Assembly: GCF_000013385.1 (NCBI RefSeq)
Contig: NC_007760.1
Location: forward strand, 4,500,001-4,564,000
Direction of reading: 5' to 3'
Length of the DNA: 64,000 bases
Source of the DNA: Anaeromyxobacter dehalogenans 2CP-C
GTDB taxonomy: Bacteria; Myxococcota; Myxococcia; Myxococcales; Anaeromyxobacteraceae
Part shown: piece by piece, positions 37,794 to 46,106 of the stretch
Position numbering within the stretch: the first letter of the stretch is position 1
How the letters are laid out: every line of letters begins with the position of its first letter
Program-made: the position numbers and the translations under genes
The notes under the pieces: model-generated
Seen by the model: the letters and a program-made list of their open reading frames with translations, nothing else
What the model was told of the DNA's origin: nothing
The model's database searches: none

Positions 37794-37830
37794 TTGACAG
37801 GCGGGGGAGGCCGGACCACCCTCCCCCGCC
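37794..37830 (+). promoter_or_regulatory. Hairpin abutting the hom start codon, with upstream TTGACA
   Basis: GGCGGGGGAGG (37800-37810) pairs perfectly with CCTCCCCCGCC (37820-37830) around a 9-base loop; the ATG follows at 37831. The 5' arm carries the only purine-rich SD-like sequence, so it is sequestered when the stem forms. TTGACA lies at 37794-37799. It may act as a terminator for maeB, as an attenuator, or as a translational switch for the downstream gene. Confidence 0.5.
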
Positions 37831-38883
37831 ATGTCCCGCGCCGCCCCCCGCCCGCTCCGCCTCGCGCTCGCCGGCTTCGGCAACGTCGGTCGCACCTTCG
37901 CCGAGCTGCTCCCCGGCCCGTACGGCCGCGCGCTCCGCGCCGAGGGCGCCGCGCCGCTCGTCACGGCCATCTTCACGAACCGTCACGGGGCCGCGATCGA
38001 CGCGCGCGGGCTGCCGCTCCGGCGCGCGCTGCGGCTGGTGCGCGGCGGCGGCTCCCTGGACGCGCTCCACCGCGGGCCGCCGGTCGCCTCGGCGCTCGAC
38101 CTCGTCCGCCGCGCGCCCGCCGACGTGCTGGTGGAGCTGACCCCGCTCGCGCCCGCCACCGGCGAGCCGGCCACCTCGCTGGCCCGCGCCGCGCTGGGGC
38201 GCGGGCTGCACGTCGTCACGGCGAACAAGGGACCGGTGGCGCACGCCCGCGCGCGGCTGGTGCGCCTCGCGGCCCGGAACGGCGTGCGCTTCCTGCACGA
38301 GGGCGCGGTGCTCGACGGGACGCCGGTGTTCAACCTGGTGGAGCGCTGCCTGCCCGGCGCACGGATCCTCGGGTTCCGCGGCCTGCTCAACAGCACCACC
38401 ACCCGCGTGCTCGCCGGCATGGAGGCGGGGGCGAGCTTCGAGGCGGCGCTCGCGGAGGCGCAGCGCGCCGGGGTGGCCGAGGCCGACCCGCGCCACGACC
38501 TCGAGGGCTGGGACGCGGCGGTGAAGGCCTGCGCGCTCGCGAACGCGCTCATGGGCGCGGACGTGCGGCCCGCCGCGGTCGAGCGGCGAGGCATCACGGG
38601 CCTGGGGCCCGGGGACGTCCGCGCCGCCCGCGGGCGCGGGGCGGTGCTCCGGCTCATCGCGCGGGCGCGTCGCGACGGCCGCGCGGTGCGGGTGAGCGTG
38701 GGGCCGGAGGAGGTCGCGGACGGCGACGTGCTCGTCTCGCGGGGCGCGGACGGCGTGCTCGTCCTCGAGACCGACCTCATGCGCGAGATCGGGATCTGGG
38801 AGGGGACCGGCGGGGTGGACCAGACCGCCTACGCGATCCTGTCCGACCTGGTGGCGATCGCCCGCGGACGCCGGCGCCGCTGA
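37831..38883 (+). CDS. hom: Homoserine dehydrogenase (ACT-less, short form)
   Basis: 350 residues. Reduces aspartate-semialdehyde to homoserine in the Met/Thr branch. N-terminal Rossmann motif LALAGFGNVGRTFAELL (~12-28), VTANKGPVA (~133-141), FLHEGAVLDGTPVFNLVERCL and LLNSTTTRVLAGM (catalytic region), DPRHDLEGWDAAVKACALAN with the conserved Asp and catalytic Lys. Ends after TDLMREIGIWEG/VDQTAYAILSDL; no ACT domain, so feedback by threonine is not expected through this chain. The leader hairpin suggests control at translation. Confidence 0.9.
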   Translation: MSRAAPRPLRLALAGFGNVGRTFAELLPGPYGRALRAEGAAPLVTAIFTNRHGAAIDARGLPLRRALRLVRGGGSLDALHRGPPVASALDLVRRAPADVLVELTPLAPATGEPATSLARAALGRGLHVVTANKGPVAHARARLVRLAARNGVRFLHEGAVLDGTPVFNLVERCLPGARILGFRGLLNSTTTRVLAGMEAGASFEAALAEAQRAGVAEADPRHDLEGWDAAVKACALANALMGADVRPAAVERRGITGLGPGDVRAARGRGAVLRLIARARRDGRAVRVSVGPEEVADGDVLVSRGADGVLVLETDLMREIGIWEGTGGVDQTAYAILSDLVAIARGRRRR

Positions 38884-38955
38884 TCGCTCAGCAGCGCGGC
38901 GCGGGCGGGTCCTCGCCGTCCTTCGCGGCGTCGTTCGCGTCGTGGTCCTGCGTGC

Positions 38956-38974
38956 CGGCCCCGGACCGGGGCCG
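38956..38974. terminator. Bidirectional terminator-like palindrome
   Basis: CGGCCCCGG-A-CCGGGGCCG is a perfect palindrome with a single central base, forming a 7-bp stem with a 5-base loop. It lies between the convergent hom gene and the 29-residue peptide gene, where a two-way terminator is expected. Confidence 0.55.
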
Positions 38975-38986
38975 CTGGGGCACCGC

Positions 38987-39076
38987 TCAGGTGGGAACGC
39001 CCATGCGCGGCAGGATCACGAACTGCATCAGGAACCAGAGCCCGGCGACGGCGGCGAAGGCGAGGAGATCGTTCAT
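38987..39076 (-). CDS. 29-residue single-span membrane peptide
   Basis: Encodes LLAFAAVAGLWFLMQFVILP, a single hydrophobic span, ending RMGVPT. I recognise similar very short proteins with a Trp-containing span and a PxxGVxT end in deltaproteobacteria, often near DUF302 or sulfur-related redox genes; this is memory of a pattern, not a search. It follows the DUF302 gene by ~59 bp in the same direction, so they are probably cotranscribed. No good RBS, but coding is plausible because the hydrophobic pattern and stop are precise. Confidence 0.5.
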   Translation of the reverse strand: MNDLLAFAAVAGLWFLMQFVILPRMGVPT

Positions 39077-39135
39077 GTCGTCGGCCGTGTGAGCCGGGGG
39101 CCCGCGAAAGGGTTCGGGCCCCCCGGGTGTCCGGC

Positions 39136-39525
39136 CTAGGCGACGTGCTCGAGCACGCGCGCCAGCCGCGCGCGCACCTCGCTCGCGATCGGCGCCAGCT
39201 CCGGGCGCGCGGCGGCGATGGTCTGCATGGGATCCACCGCGGTCACCACCGCCTTGCCGTCGTCGCCCTCGTACACGATCACGTTGCAGGGGAGCATGAC
39301 CCCGAGGTCCACCACCGTCGAGAGCGCCTGGTGCGCGAGCGCCGGGTTGCAGGCGCCGAGGATCTTGTACTTGCGGAAGTCCAGGCCGAGCTTCGCCTTC
39401 AGCGTCTCCTTCACGTCGATCTGCGTGAGGATCCCGAAGCCCTCCGCCTTGAGCAGCTCCGGCAGCCTCTCCAGCGCCTGCTCGTAGGTCCAGGACGTCG
39501 GCTTCTTCATTCCGAGCTGGGACAT
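39136..39525 (-). CDS. DUF302 family protein
   Basis: 129 residues. EQALERLPELLKAEGFGILTQIDVKETL, FRKYKILGACNPALAHQAL and VMLPCNVIVYEGDDGKAVV are the defining DUF302 blocks, including the two conserved Cys (in ACNP and LPCN). Forms a small alpha/beta dimer; function is not established, though members often neighbour sulfur or thioredoxin-like genes. AAAGGAG precedes ATG 39525. Divergent from the flavoprotein gene 130 bp away and upstream of the membrane peptide, so the three form a probable unit. Confidence 0.9.
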   Translation of the reverse strand: MSQLGMKKPTSWTYEQALERLPELLKAEGFGILTQIDVKETLKAKLGLDFRKYKILGACNPALAHQALSTVVDLGVMLPCNVIVYEGDDGKAVVTAVDPMQTIAAARPELAPIASEVRARLARVLEHVA

Positions 39526-39655
39526 CGTCTCGATTCTCCTTTTCCGATGCGAGCCTCCCACCCCGGGGCCGGTTCGTCCGCGCCCCCGAAGGAATCCCGC
39601 CACCGCGGCGTGGCTCAGACGTGCGAGAGGCCGGTCGCCGGCCCGGAGGACGCCC

Positions 39656-40822
39656 ATGGGGAAGCGAGCACTGGTGCTGGGCGGCGGCTTCGCCGGCCTG
39701 GAGAGCGCGATCCGGCTGCGCGCGCGCGGGTTCGAGGTCACGCTGGTCTCGGACCGGCCGTACCTGTTCATCCACCCGACCTCGATCTGGATCCCGACCG
39801 GCGAGCTGCCGTTCGAGGAGGCCTGCCTCGATCTCGCCGGCGTCGCGGCGCGCCGCGGGTTCGAGCTGCGGGTCGGGAAGGTCGAGGAGCTCGAGGGCGC
39901 CTCCCGCCGGGCGAAGGTGGACGGGCGCCGGCTGGCGGCCGACCACCTGGTGGTCGCGCTGGGCGCCTCGCGGCTGCGGCCGCAGGGCGTCGAGCACACG
40001 GTGACGCTGGGCGGGGACCCCGCCGCCGCGACCTCGTTCCGCGTGGCGCTCGAGGCGCTGCTCGCGCGCGGCCGCGGCCGCATCGCGGTCGGCTTCGGCG
40101 GCAACCCCCGGGCGCCCTCGGCGGTGCGCGGCGGCCCGGCCTTCGAGGTGGCGTTCAACCTCGACGCGCTCCTGCGCCGCCGCGGGCTGCGCGACCGCTT
40201 CGAGCTGACGTTCTTCGCGCCCATGGCGCGCCCCGGCGAGCGCATGGGCGCGAAGGCGGTGGAGGCCGTGGGCCGGATGCTCGCGCGCCAGGGCATCGCG
40301 GCGCGCACCGGCCGGAAGATCGCCTCGTTCGACGCGGGCGGGGTGGCGCTGGAGGGCGGCGAGCGCATCGACGCCGACCTGGTCGCGTTCCTCCCCGCCG
40401 GCGACGGCCACCCGGTCGTGAAGGCCTCCGACCTGCCCCGGGACGAGGCCGGCTTCGTGCGCGTGGACGCGGGCTGCGCCGTCCCCGGCATGCCCGGCGT
40501 GTGGGCGGTGGGGGACGTCGCCGCGCTGGAAGGCCCGGCCTGGAGCGCGAAGCAGGGGCACCTGGCGCAGGCGATGGCGCGCGTCGCCGCCGACAACGCC
40601 GCGTCCTGCGAGGCGGGCGGCGCGCCCTGCGCGAGCTACCTCGCGCACCTCGCGATCGTGTGCCTGATGGACACCGGCACCGGCGGGGCGCTGGTGTACC
40701 GCGACGATCGCACCGAGCGGCTCGTGCCGCTGCCGGTCGTCGGCCACTGGATGAAGAAGGCGTGGGGCCGGTACTTCAAGGCGGAGCGGCGCGGGGTGGT
40801 GCCGCGGGTTCCGGGGATGTAG
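39656..40822 (+). CDS. NAD(P)/FAD-dependent oxidoreductase, sulfide:quinone oxidoreductase-like
   Basis: 388 residues. FAD-binding LVLGGGFAGLESAIRLRA (~7-24), VVALGASRLRP (~99-109), second dinucleotide region and GVWAVGDVAALEGPAWSAKQG (~281-301). YLFIHPTSIWIPTGE and the membrane-proximal C-terminus GHWMKKAWGRYFKAE recall the SQR/NDH-2 group, which reduces quinone at the membrane. The SQR catalytic Cys near 160 is absent (sequence GGNPRAPSAVRGG), so sulfide oxidation by the standard mechanism is doubtful. CCGGAGGA precedes the ATG. Confidence 0.85.
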   Translation: MGKRALVLGGGFAGLESAIRLRARGFEVTLVSDRPYLFIHPTSIWIPTGELPFEEACLDLAGVAARRGFELRVGKVEELEGASRRAKVDGRRLAADHLVVALGASRLRPQGVEHTVTLGGDPAAATSFRVALEALLARGRGRIAVGFGGNPRAPSAVRGGPAFEVAFNLDALLRRRGLRDRFELTFFAPMARPGERMGAKAVEAVGRMLARQGIAARTGRKIASFDAGGVALEGGERIDADLVAFLPAGDGHPVVKASDLPRDEAGFVRVDAGCAVPGMPGVWAVGDVAALEGPAWSAKQGHLAQAMARVAADNAASCEAGGAPCASYLAHLAIVCLMDTGTGGALVYRDDRTERLVPLPVVGHWMKKAWGRYFKAERRGVVPRVPGM

Positions 40823-40828
40823 GGGGGC

Positions 40829-40980
40829 TGAAGCCCGCGCGTGGTGAGTTGGCGTCCGCTGGTGGGGAGTGGGTGCCCGCTCGTGGTGAGCTTGTCGAAC
40901 CAGGGGCGGGGATGCGGTTCTGAAGCCGCTCGTGGTGAGTTGGTGTCCGCTCGTGGTGAGCTTGTCGAACCACGAGCGGG
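40829..40980 (+). repeat. Two tandem copies of a palindromic intergenic repeat
   Basis: Copies start at 40829 (CTGAAGCC..) and 40920 (TGAAGCCGCTCGTGG..). Each ends with a GCTCGTGGTGAGCTTGTCG core followed by AACCA. In the second copy CCGCTCGTGG (40947-40956) pairs with CCACGAGCGG (40970-40979) over a 13-base loop. This sequence type is dispersed in many high-GC genomes. It lies just after the flavoprotein gene and may terminate transcription. Confidence 0.7.
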
Positions 40981-41342
40981 GGGCTTTGAGGGTGCGGGGG
41001 CGGTCGGGGGCGGGGCTGCTTGGCCGGAACCGGGGCCGCGGGGATCGGCTTGCGAGAAGCCTTTGGGTGGGGCGCGGGGCGCGGGGCGGGCGCGGATCGT
41101 CACCGTTAGTGAATGGCTGTTTGCGGCCCAACGGGAACGTTCTGCGGGCTTGACGAGGGTGGAGCGGAGAGCGGCGGTCGCGAGCGGAATGGCTGCGGCG
41201 CAGGGCTCTGGAGCGTTGGCAGGGCGCGGCTGAGGCGCTGGAGGACGACGCGAGGGGTCCCGGGACCCTGGGTGCGTTCGCGCGCATGGGACGATCCTCG
41301 TGCGTTTTACGGAGGGCGAAACTCGCGTGCGATGCTTCGAGC
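40981..41342. other. Intergenic region upstream of the HNH gene
   Basis: No gene seen. Contains a 14-bp perfect palindrome GGGTCCCGGGACCC at 41255-41268, about 75 bases before the HNH start, a possible operator, and a T-rich patch GCGTTTTACGGAGG shortly before the ATG that may be part of the promoter and RBS region. Confidence 0.4.
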
Positions 41343-42548
41343 ATGGACAACGCAACCGAGTTCACGAAGCGTCTCGTCGAGCTGCTCCGGTCGGAGCGGC
41401 ACGCCATGGCGGAGTTCCTGGTCGCGCTCGCGGAGTTCGACCGGCGGGGGCTTTGGCGGCAACGCGGGCACACGTCGCTCTTCTCGTTCCTGCATCGAGA
41501 GCTGAAGCTCTCGGCCGGTTCCGCCCAGCTACGGAAGACAGCCGCCGAGCTCATCCAGCGCTATCCCGCCGTGGAGGGCGCGCTTCGCGAGGGCAAGCTG
41601 TGCCTGTCCTCCGTGTGCGAGCTGGCGAAGGTGGTGACCACCGACAACTGCTCGGAGATCCTGCCCCGGTTCTTCGGGCTGTCGAGCCGGGATGCGGCGG
41701 CGGTGGCAGTCTCGATCCGTCCCGTCGAGAATCCGCCGCGGCGGGAGATCGTAGTTCCCGTGCGGTCCGCGGCACCGGTGGTGGCATCGCGCGACGCGGC
41801 GCAAGCGGCACCCGCGCAGGTCATTTCATTTCATGCGCATGAAGTTGCGCCGGAGTCCTGCCGTTCCGAGCCGGTCCCTGCGCTCCTTCAGCCCCCCTTC
41901 GACCCCGCCCCTGCCCCGAAGTCCAGCTCCGTGGACTGGCTCGACGGCGACCAGGCACGGATGCACCTCACCGTCTCCAAGGCGTTCCTGAAGAAGCTCG
42001 AGGCGGCGCGTGACGCGCTCTCGCACTCCATGCCCGGTGCCAGCCGCGAAACCATCCTCGAGGCGGCGCTGGACGAGCTCCTCGCCGAGCGCGACCGACG
42101 GAAGGGCCTCACGGCTCGGCCGCAGATGAAGCCTCGCCCCTCCACGCGGCCGGGCCGCCACATCCCTGCCCACGTTCGCCGCGAGGTGTGGGCCCGCGAC
42201 GGCGGGCGGTGCACCTTCGTCCTCGCGTCGGGAGAGTGCTGCGGGTCCACGCACCGGCTCGAGCTCGATCACATCGTGCCGCGCGCGTGCGGCGGGGTGT
42301 CCACGGTCGACAACCTTCGCATCCGCTGCAAGGGCCACAACCTCGAGGAAGCGCGGCGGGTCTTCGGCGACGCGCTCGTGGACGCGTACGCGGGGACGGG
42401 CGGCGGCCGCGGCGCGCCGCTACTCGGCGCGGCGGAGGCTCACAGGCTCACGCGCAGCGCCACGCCGGCGTCCAGCACGGGCGCCTTGCCGAGGCGCGGG
42501 TCGGGCGGTCCGCCGAGGAACGCGGCGGCGGCGGCGGGGACCTCGTAG
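41343..42548 (+). CDS. HNH endonuclease domain protein
   Basis: 401 residues. N-terminal helical region (~1-110) resembling the DUF222-like part of HNH proteins, a Pro/Ala linker (~130-200), a helical segment (~205-260) and the HNH domain at ~285-350: HVRREVWARDGGRC, LELDHIVPRACGG (His of the metal site), TVDNLRIRCKGHN (Asn and His). Cys pairs at ~299 and ~308-309 may bind zinc. Probably a DNA nuclease; some family members are mobile or selfish. The last ~35 residues are read from the antisense of the barrel gene, with which it overlaps by 109 bp. Confidence 0.82.
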   Translation: MDNATEFTKRLVELLRSERHAMAEFLVALAEFDRRGLWRQRGHTSLFSFLHRELKLSAGSAQLRKTAAELIQRYPAVEGALREGKLCLSSVCELAKVVTTDNCSEILPRFFGLSSRDAAAVAVSIRPVENPPRREIVVPVRSAAPVVASRDAAQAAPAQVISFHAHEVAPESCRSEPVPALLQPPFDPAPAPKSSSVDWLDGDQARMHLTVSKAFLKKLEAARDALSHSMPGASRETILEAALDELLAERDRRKGLTARPQMKPRPSTRPGRHIPAHVRREVWARDGGRCTFVLASGECCGSTHRLELDHIVPRACGGVSTVDNLRIRCKGHNLEEARRVFGDALVDAYAGTGGGRGAPLLGAAEAHRLTRSATPASSTGALPRRGSGGPPRNAAAAAGTS

Positions 42549-43984
42549 GCGAAGCGGAGCTCGCCGCCCTTGCGGCCCACGTGGCCGGCCACGAACGTCT
42601 CGACGCGCAGGTACGTGAGCGCCAGCACGGAGTGGTCGAGGCGCACCACGAACGTGCGATCCGACAGGTTCCCGAGCGCGGAGAGCGTGAAGATCGTGTT
42701 GTTCCAGCTCCCGGGCCTGGGCAGGGTCGCGAACGCGCCGGCGTAGTGGCGGCCGAGGTAGAACGGGCGGAACGCGCCGGGGTCCTGCTGCACCACCGCG
42801 GGCGCGGCGGGGTTCGAGAGATCGAGCCGCGGGGCGCCGGCGGCGAGGAACGGGTACACGTCGGCGTCGGAGTAGCCGGAGTCGTCGAAGAAGTACTCGG
42901 CGCCGAGGGTGACGGCGTCCTCGTCGGAGTACTTGGCGGACCAGCTCCCGCCGAGCACGACCTGCGGGGTGAACCCGCTCGGCTCGTACGCGACGTAGCC
43001 GAACGGATCGGTCAGCGTGGGCGCGGTCTTCCGCCAGCGGGTCCCGTCGGCGCCGGTGCGCAGCGCGGCCTCGGCGTAGAGGTCGAAGTCGCCCACGCCG
43101 CCGGACAGGTCCACGCCGAACCGCGGCCGGTGACCGTCCTGCACCATGGCGTCGAGCCCGAGCTCGGCGGTGCCGGCCACCAGCTCGGCCCGCCCGCCGG
43201 CGCCGACCCGGCCGACGCGGTCGGTGGCGCGCGTCTCGCCGGCCAGGTCCTCGAAGGCGAGCACGCCGTAGAAGTTCCAGCCGCGCGCCTCCCAGGGCAC
43301 GTGCACCTTCACCATGCTCGTGCCGCTGCGCGCGTCGTAGACGGCGAGCGGATCGCGCTTCACGGGGTGCAGGAAGTCCGTCGGGTTCCAGAACTTCCCG
43401 ACGCCCCACTTCACGTGCTGCTTGCCGGCGGTGACGAACGCGCGGCGGCCGAGGTCGAAGTTCACCCACAGCTGATCGAGCGTGCCGCGCGGGTTCGAGG
43501 CGGCGGTGGCGGCGGACTCGGTCACCCCGGCGCTGGGCTGGCTGAGCGCGACGCTGGCGCGCGAGAGCGTCGGGTCGTAGCTCATGCGCCCGAGCACGAA
43601 CGCGCGGACCCGGTCGTTGGGCCGGGCGTCGAGGTACGTGTCGAGCAGGTTCGGCGAGGCGAGGTACCAGTCCGCGGGGTCCACGCCCTCCTGCCAGGTG
43701 CCGACGGCGCGCAGGTAGAGCTGCCCGCCGATGCGGAGCGGGTCCTCGCGCTCGCGCGAGATGATCCCCTCGGGCGGCGGGGACACCGCGTTGGGCGAGC
43801 CGCTGCTCCCGAACAGCTCCGCCTCGACGTCGCCCCGATCATGCGGAGCGGGGGCGGCGGGCGGCGCGGCGGGCGCGCCGAACAGCTGGTCCTCGGTGGG
43901 CCGGTCCTGCGCGACGGCGGGCGCGGCGGGGAGCGTGCACAGGGCGGCCGCGGCGAGCAGCGCGGCGGTGCGGGGCGAGGGCAT
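42440..43984 (-). CDS. Outer-membrane beta-barrel protein of the DUF1302/porin-like type
   Basis: 514 residues. Signal peptide TAALLAAAALCTLPAAPAVA. An acidic/Pro-rich N-terminal region (~25-75) precedes a barrel: GGQLYLRAVGTWQEG, VTAGKQHVKWGVGKFWNPTD (a motif also seen in the DUF1302 protein at 20168 as GRHTVYWGE), then many amphipathic strands and a final LDAGVALRVSL strand. Last gene of a leftward five-gene operon; 9 bp after the LolA-like gene. Would be the outer-membrane partner of the ABC system. Overlaps the HNH gene 3' end. Confidence 0.85.
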   Translation of the reverse strand: MPSPRTAALLAAAALCTLPAAPAVAQDRPTEDQLFGAPAAPPAAPAPHDRGDVEAELFGSSGSPNAVSPPPEGIISREREDPLRIGGQLYLRAVGTWQEGVDPADWYLASPNLLDTYLDARPNDRVRAFVLGRMSYDPTLSRASVALSQPSAGVTESAATAASNPRGTLDQLWVNFDLGRRAFVTAGKQHVKWGVGKFWNPTDFLHPVKRDPLAVYDARSGTSMVKVHVPWEARGWNFYGVLAFEDLAGETRATDRVGRVGAGGRAELVAGTAELGLDAMVQDGHRPRFGVDLSGGVGDFDLYAEAALRTGADGTRWRKTAPTLTDPFGYVAYEPSGFTPQVVLGGSWSAKYSDEDAVTLGAEYFFDDSGYSDADVYPFLAAGAPRLDLSNPAAPAVVQQDPGAFRPFYLGRHYAGAFATLPRPGSWNNTIFTLSALGNLSDRTFVVRLDHSVLALTYLRVETFVAGHVGRKGGELRFAYEVPAAAAAFLGGPPDPRLGKAPVLDAGVALRVSL

Positions 43985-43993
43985 GGCGCGCTC

Positions 43994-44779
43994 CTACCGG
44001 CTCTTCGACTCGAGCCAGGCCTTGGTGAACAGGTTGGCCTCGAGCGATCGGAGGTCGATCTCGCGGATCAGGATGAGGGTGGAGTTCCCCTTCTCGATCT
44101 CGTCGTAGATGCGGATCTCCTCGGGGTACCAGACCTCGCCCTTCTTCGACTCGGAGTAGATCTTCCGCCAGCGCGGCGTGTAGGTGGTGCGCATGAGCCG
44201 GCCGGACAGCGCCACGTCCTGCCGCTTCAGGATGTTGAGCGTCGCCTTGTCCACCCACAGCCGCCGCACCGGGTAGGAGACGTCCACGCCGGGCTTCACG
44301 GTGAGCACGAGCTCGTGCACCTCGAACACGCCCAGCTTCGAGTCGCCCTTCCACTCGGCGGTGTAGTCCTCGGAGAGGCGCGGCTCGGAGAGGTCGTCGC
44401 GGCGCGTGTCGGTGCCGCCGATGCGCTCGCGCTCGGTGCGCCGCTCCCACCGGCCGGTGGACGGCTCGTAGCTCCACAGGTTCTTGTCGATGCGCAGGTA
44501 GCCCTTGCCGGCCTCGGCCTTGGGCTTGGTGAACAGGAAGAGCTGCTTGTCATCCTCGTCGCGCCGGTAGACCAGCAGCTCGTAGACGACGTCGGTCTTC
44601 CCCTTCTCCTTCGCCTCCATGTAGCAGAGCGCCTTCCAGTCGCCGGAGTTGCGCTGGCGGTCGTCCAGCGTGGCGACGACGCGCTTCAGCTCGTCGGGGC
44701 CGAGCGCGGCGGCGGGCGGGGCCGCGAGCGCCAGGGCGGCGGCGGCGAGGGAGAGGACGGCGGCGAGGCGTGCGTGCAT
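43994..44779 (-). CDS. LolA-like outer-membrane lipoprotein-sorting family protein
   Basis: 261 residues. Signal peptide LAAVLSLAAAALALAAPPAA. Mature region: LLVYRRDEDDKQLFLFTKP, GYLRIDKNLWSYEPSTGRWE, then LSEDYTAEWKG, RRLWVDKATLNILKRQDVALSGR and WYPEEIRIYDEI. This is the LolA_like fold typically encoded with MacB/FtsX-type ABC genes, predicted to carry lipid or lipoprotein across the periplasm. No lipobox, so soluble. Located 17 bp after the second permease. Confidence 0.88.
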   Translation of the reverse strand: MHARLAAVLSLAAAALALAAPPAAALGPDELKRVVATLDDRQRNSGDWKALCYMEAKEKGKTDVVYELLVYRRDEDDKQLFLFTKPKAEAGKGYLRIDKNLWSYEPSTGRWERRTERERIGGTDTRRDDLSEPRLSEDYTAEWKGDSKLGVFEVHELVLTVKPGVDVSYPVRRLWVDKATLNILKRQDVALSGRLMRTTYTPRWRKIYSESKKGEVWYPEEIRIYDEIEKGNSTLILIREIDLRSLEANLFTKAWLESKSR

Positions 44780-44796
44780 GGTGCGGGTCCCGGGGT

Positions 44797-46104
44797 TCAG
44801 CCGACGTGGTGCATGGCGGTGACCGGCCGCAGGCGCGCCGCCCGGCGGGCGGGGAGCAGCGCGGCCACCACGGTCACGGCGGCGAGGAACAGCACGTCGC
44901 CGAGGATGGCGCCGGGCTGGAGCAGGAACGAGAGCCTCTCCTGCATCAGGAAGAGCTGCATGCCCTCGGGCACGCCGATGCCGGCGAGGTTGAGCGCGAG
45001 GGCGATCGCGGCCGCGATCGCCGCGCCGGCGGCGGCGCCGCCGAGGCCGAGCAGCGCCGTCTCCAGCACGAACAGCCACAGCACCTTGCGGCGCTGCATG
45101 CCGATGGCGCGCAGCGTGCCGATCTCGCGGGTCCGCTCGCGGATGGCGATGGCGAGCGTGTTGAGGATCCCGATGACCACCACCACCATGAGCACGAACA
45201 CGAGCAGCGCCGTGAGCGCGCGCAGGCCGAGGATGAACTGCTTGAACTGGCCCATCTCGTCTTCCCACGTGGTCACGTCGAGCTTCTGCCCGGTCCAGTC
45301 CTCGCTCGGCACCTTCTGCATGAGCTTGATCCAGTACGGCTGCGACTCGGGCTCCATCACCCGCCAGCCCGCCTCGGCGAGCGCGGCGCGCAGCCGGCTC
45401 GCCACCGCGGGCGCGTCGGCGGGGTCCTTCAGGTACAGGTGCAGCGCGCCGGTAGCGGTGGGCGCGAGGCCGTAGAGCCGGCGCAGCGTGTCCGCCTGGA
45501 TGAAGGCGCTGAACGCGGAGAGCAGGCCGACGTTCCGGGCGATGACCGCCACCCGGACGTCGGCGGTGTTGTTCACGCCGCGCGTGGTCGGCGCGGAGAG
45601 CGTCACCACGTCGCCCACCTTCACCTTGAGCCGGTCGGCCTGCCCCTGGAACAGCAGCACCGTGTCCGGCTGCGCCAGGTCCTCCAGCCGGCCCTCCACC
45701 GGCCGGATCACCTTCGCGAACCCGCGCTCCTGCGCCACCTCCACGCCGCCGAGCACCAGGTCCATCGACGAGCTCTCGGAGACGGCCTTGGCCCAGCCGC
45801 GCCCGCGCACCGCCACGTAGTCGATCTCCGGGACCAGCGCCCGGACCGTGTCGAGCGCGCGCGGGTACTCGGACACGATCGGCGCGGCGCTGCCCGAGGT
45901 GATCTTGAAGAACCCGCCCACGTTCACGTGGCCGGTGAGCAGGGTGGTGGCCGACACCATCATGGCCCGCTCCACCCCGCCGGTCAGGCTGGAGAGCAGC
46001 ACCAGCAGCGCCGTCACCGCCGCGAGCGCGCCGCCCAGGAACAGGTTGCGCCGGGTGTGCCGGGTGAGGTTGCGGGCGGCGATCTGGAGGTCCACGCCGA
46101 TCAC
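44797..46104 (-). CDS. ABC transporter permease, FtsX/LolE-like (second)
   Basis: 435 residues with the LolC/E topology: TM1 LFLGGALAAVTALLVLLSSL (~20-39), a large periplasmic domain, then three TMs (~295-430) including FVLMVVVVIGILNTLAIAIRE followed by RTREIGTLRAIGMQRRKVLW, the cytosolic coupling motif of FtsX permeases. LLPARRAARLRPVTAMHH is the typical C-terminus. GTG 46104 follows GGAGG, two bases after the upstream permease stop. Pairs with the larger permease to form the membrane part. Confidence 0.9.
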   Translation of the reverse strand: MIGVDLQIAARNLTRHTRRNLFLGGALAAVTALLVLLSSLTGGVERAMMVSATTLLTGHVNVGGFFKITSGSAAPIVSEYPRALDTVRALVPEIDYVAVRGRGWAKAVSESSSMDLVLGGVEVAQERGFAKVIRPVEGRLEDLAQPDTVLLFQGQADRLKVKVGDVVTLSAPTTRGVNNTADVRVAVIARNVGLLSAFSAFIQADTLRRLYGLAPTATGALHLYLKDPADAPAVASRLRAALAEAGWRVMEPESQPYWIKLMQKVPSEDWTGQKLDVTTWEDEMGQFKQFILGLRALTALLVFVLMVVVVIGILNTLAIAIRERTREIGTLRAIGMQRRKVLWLFVLETALLGLGGAAAGAAIAAAIALALNLAGIGVPEGMQLFLMQERLSFLLQPGAILGDVLFLAAVTVVAALLPARRAARLRPVTAMHHVG

Positions 46105-46106
46105 GA

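Noticed and set aside
40829-40980. CRISPR array
   Set aside because: Only two repeat copies, internally palindromic, with no regular unique spacers and no cas genes.
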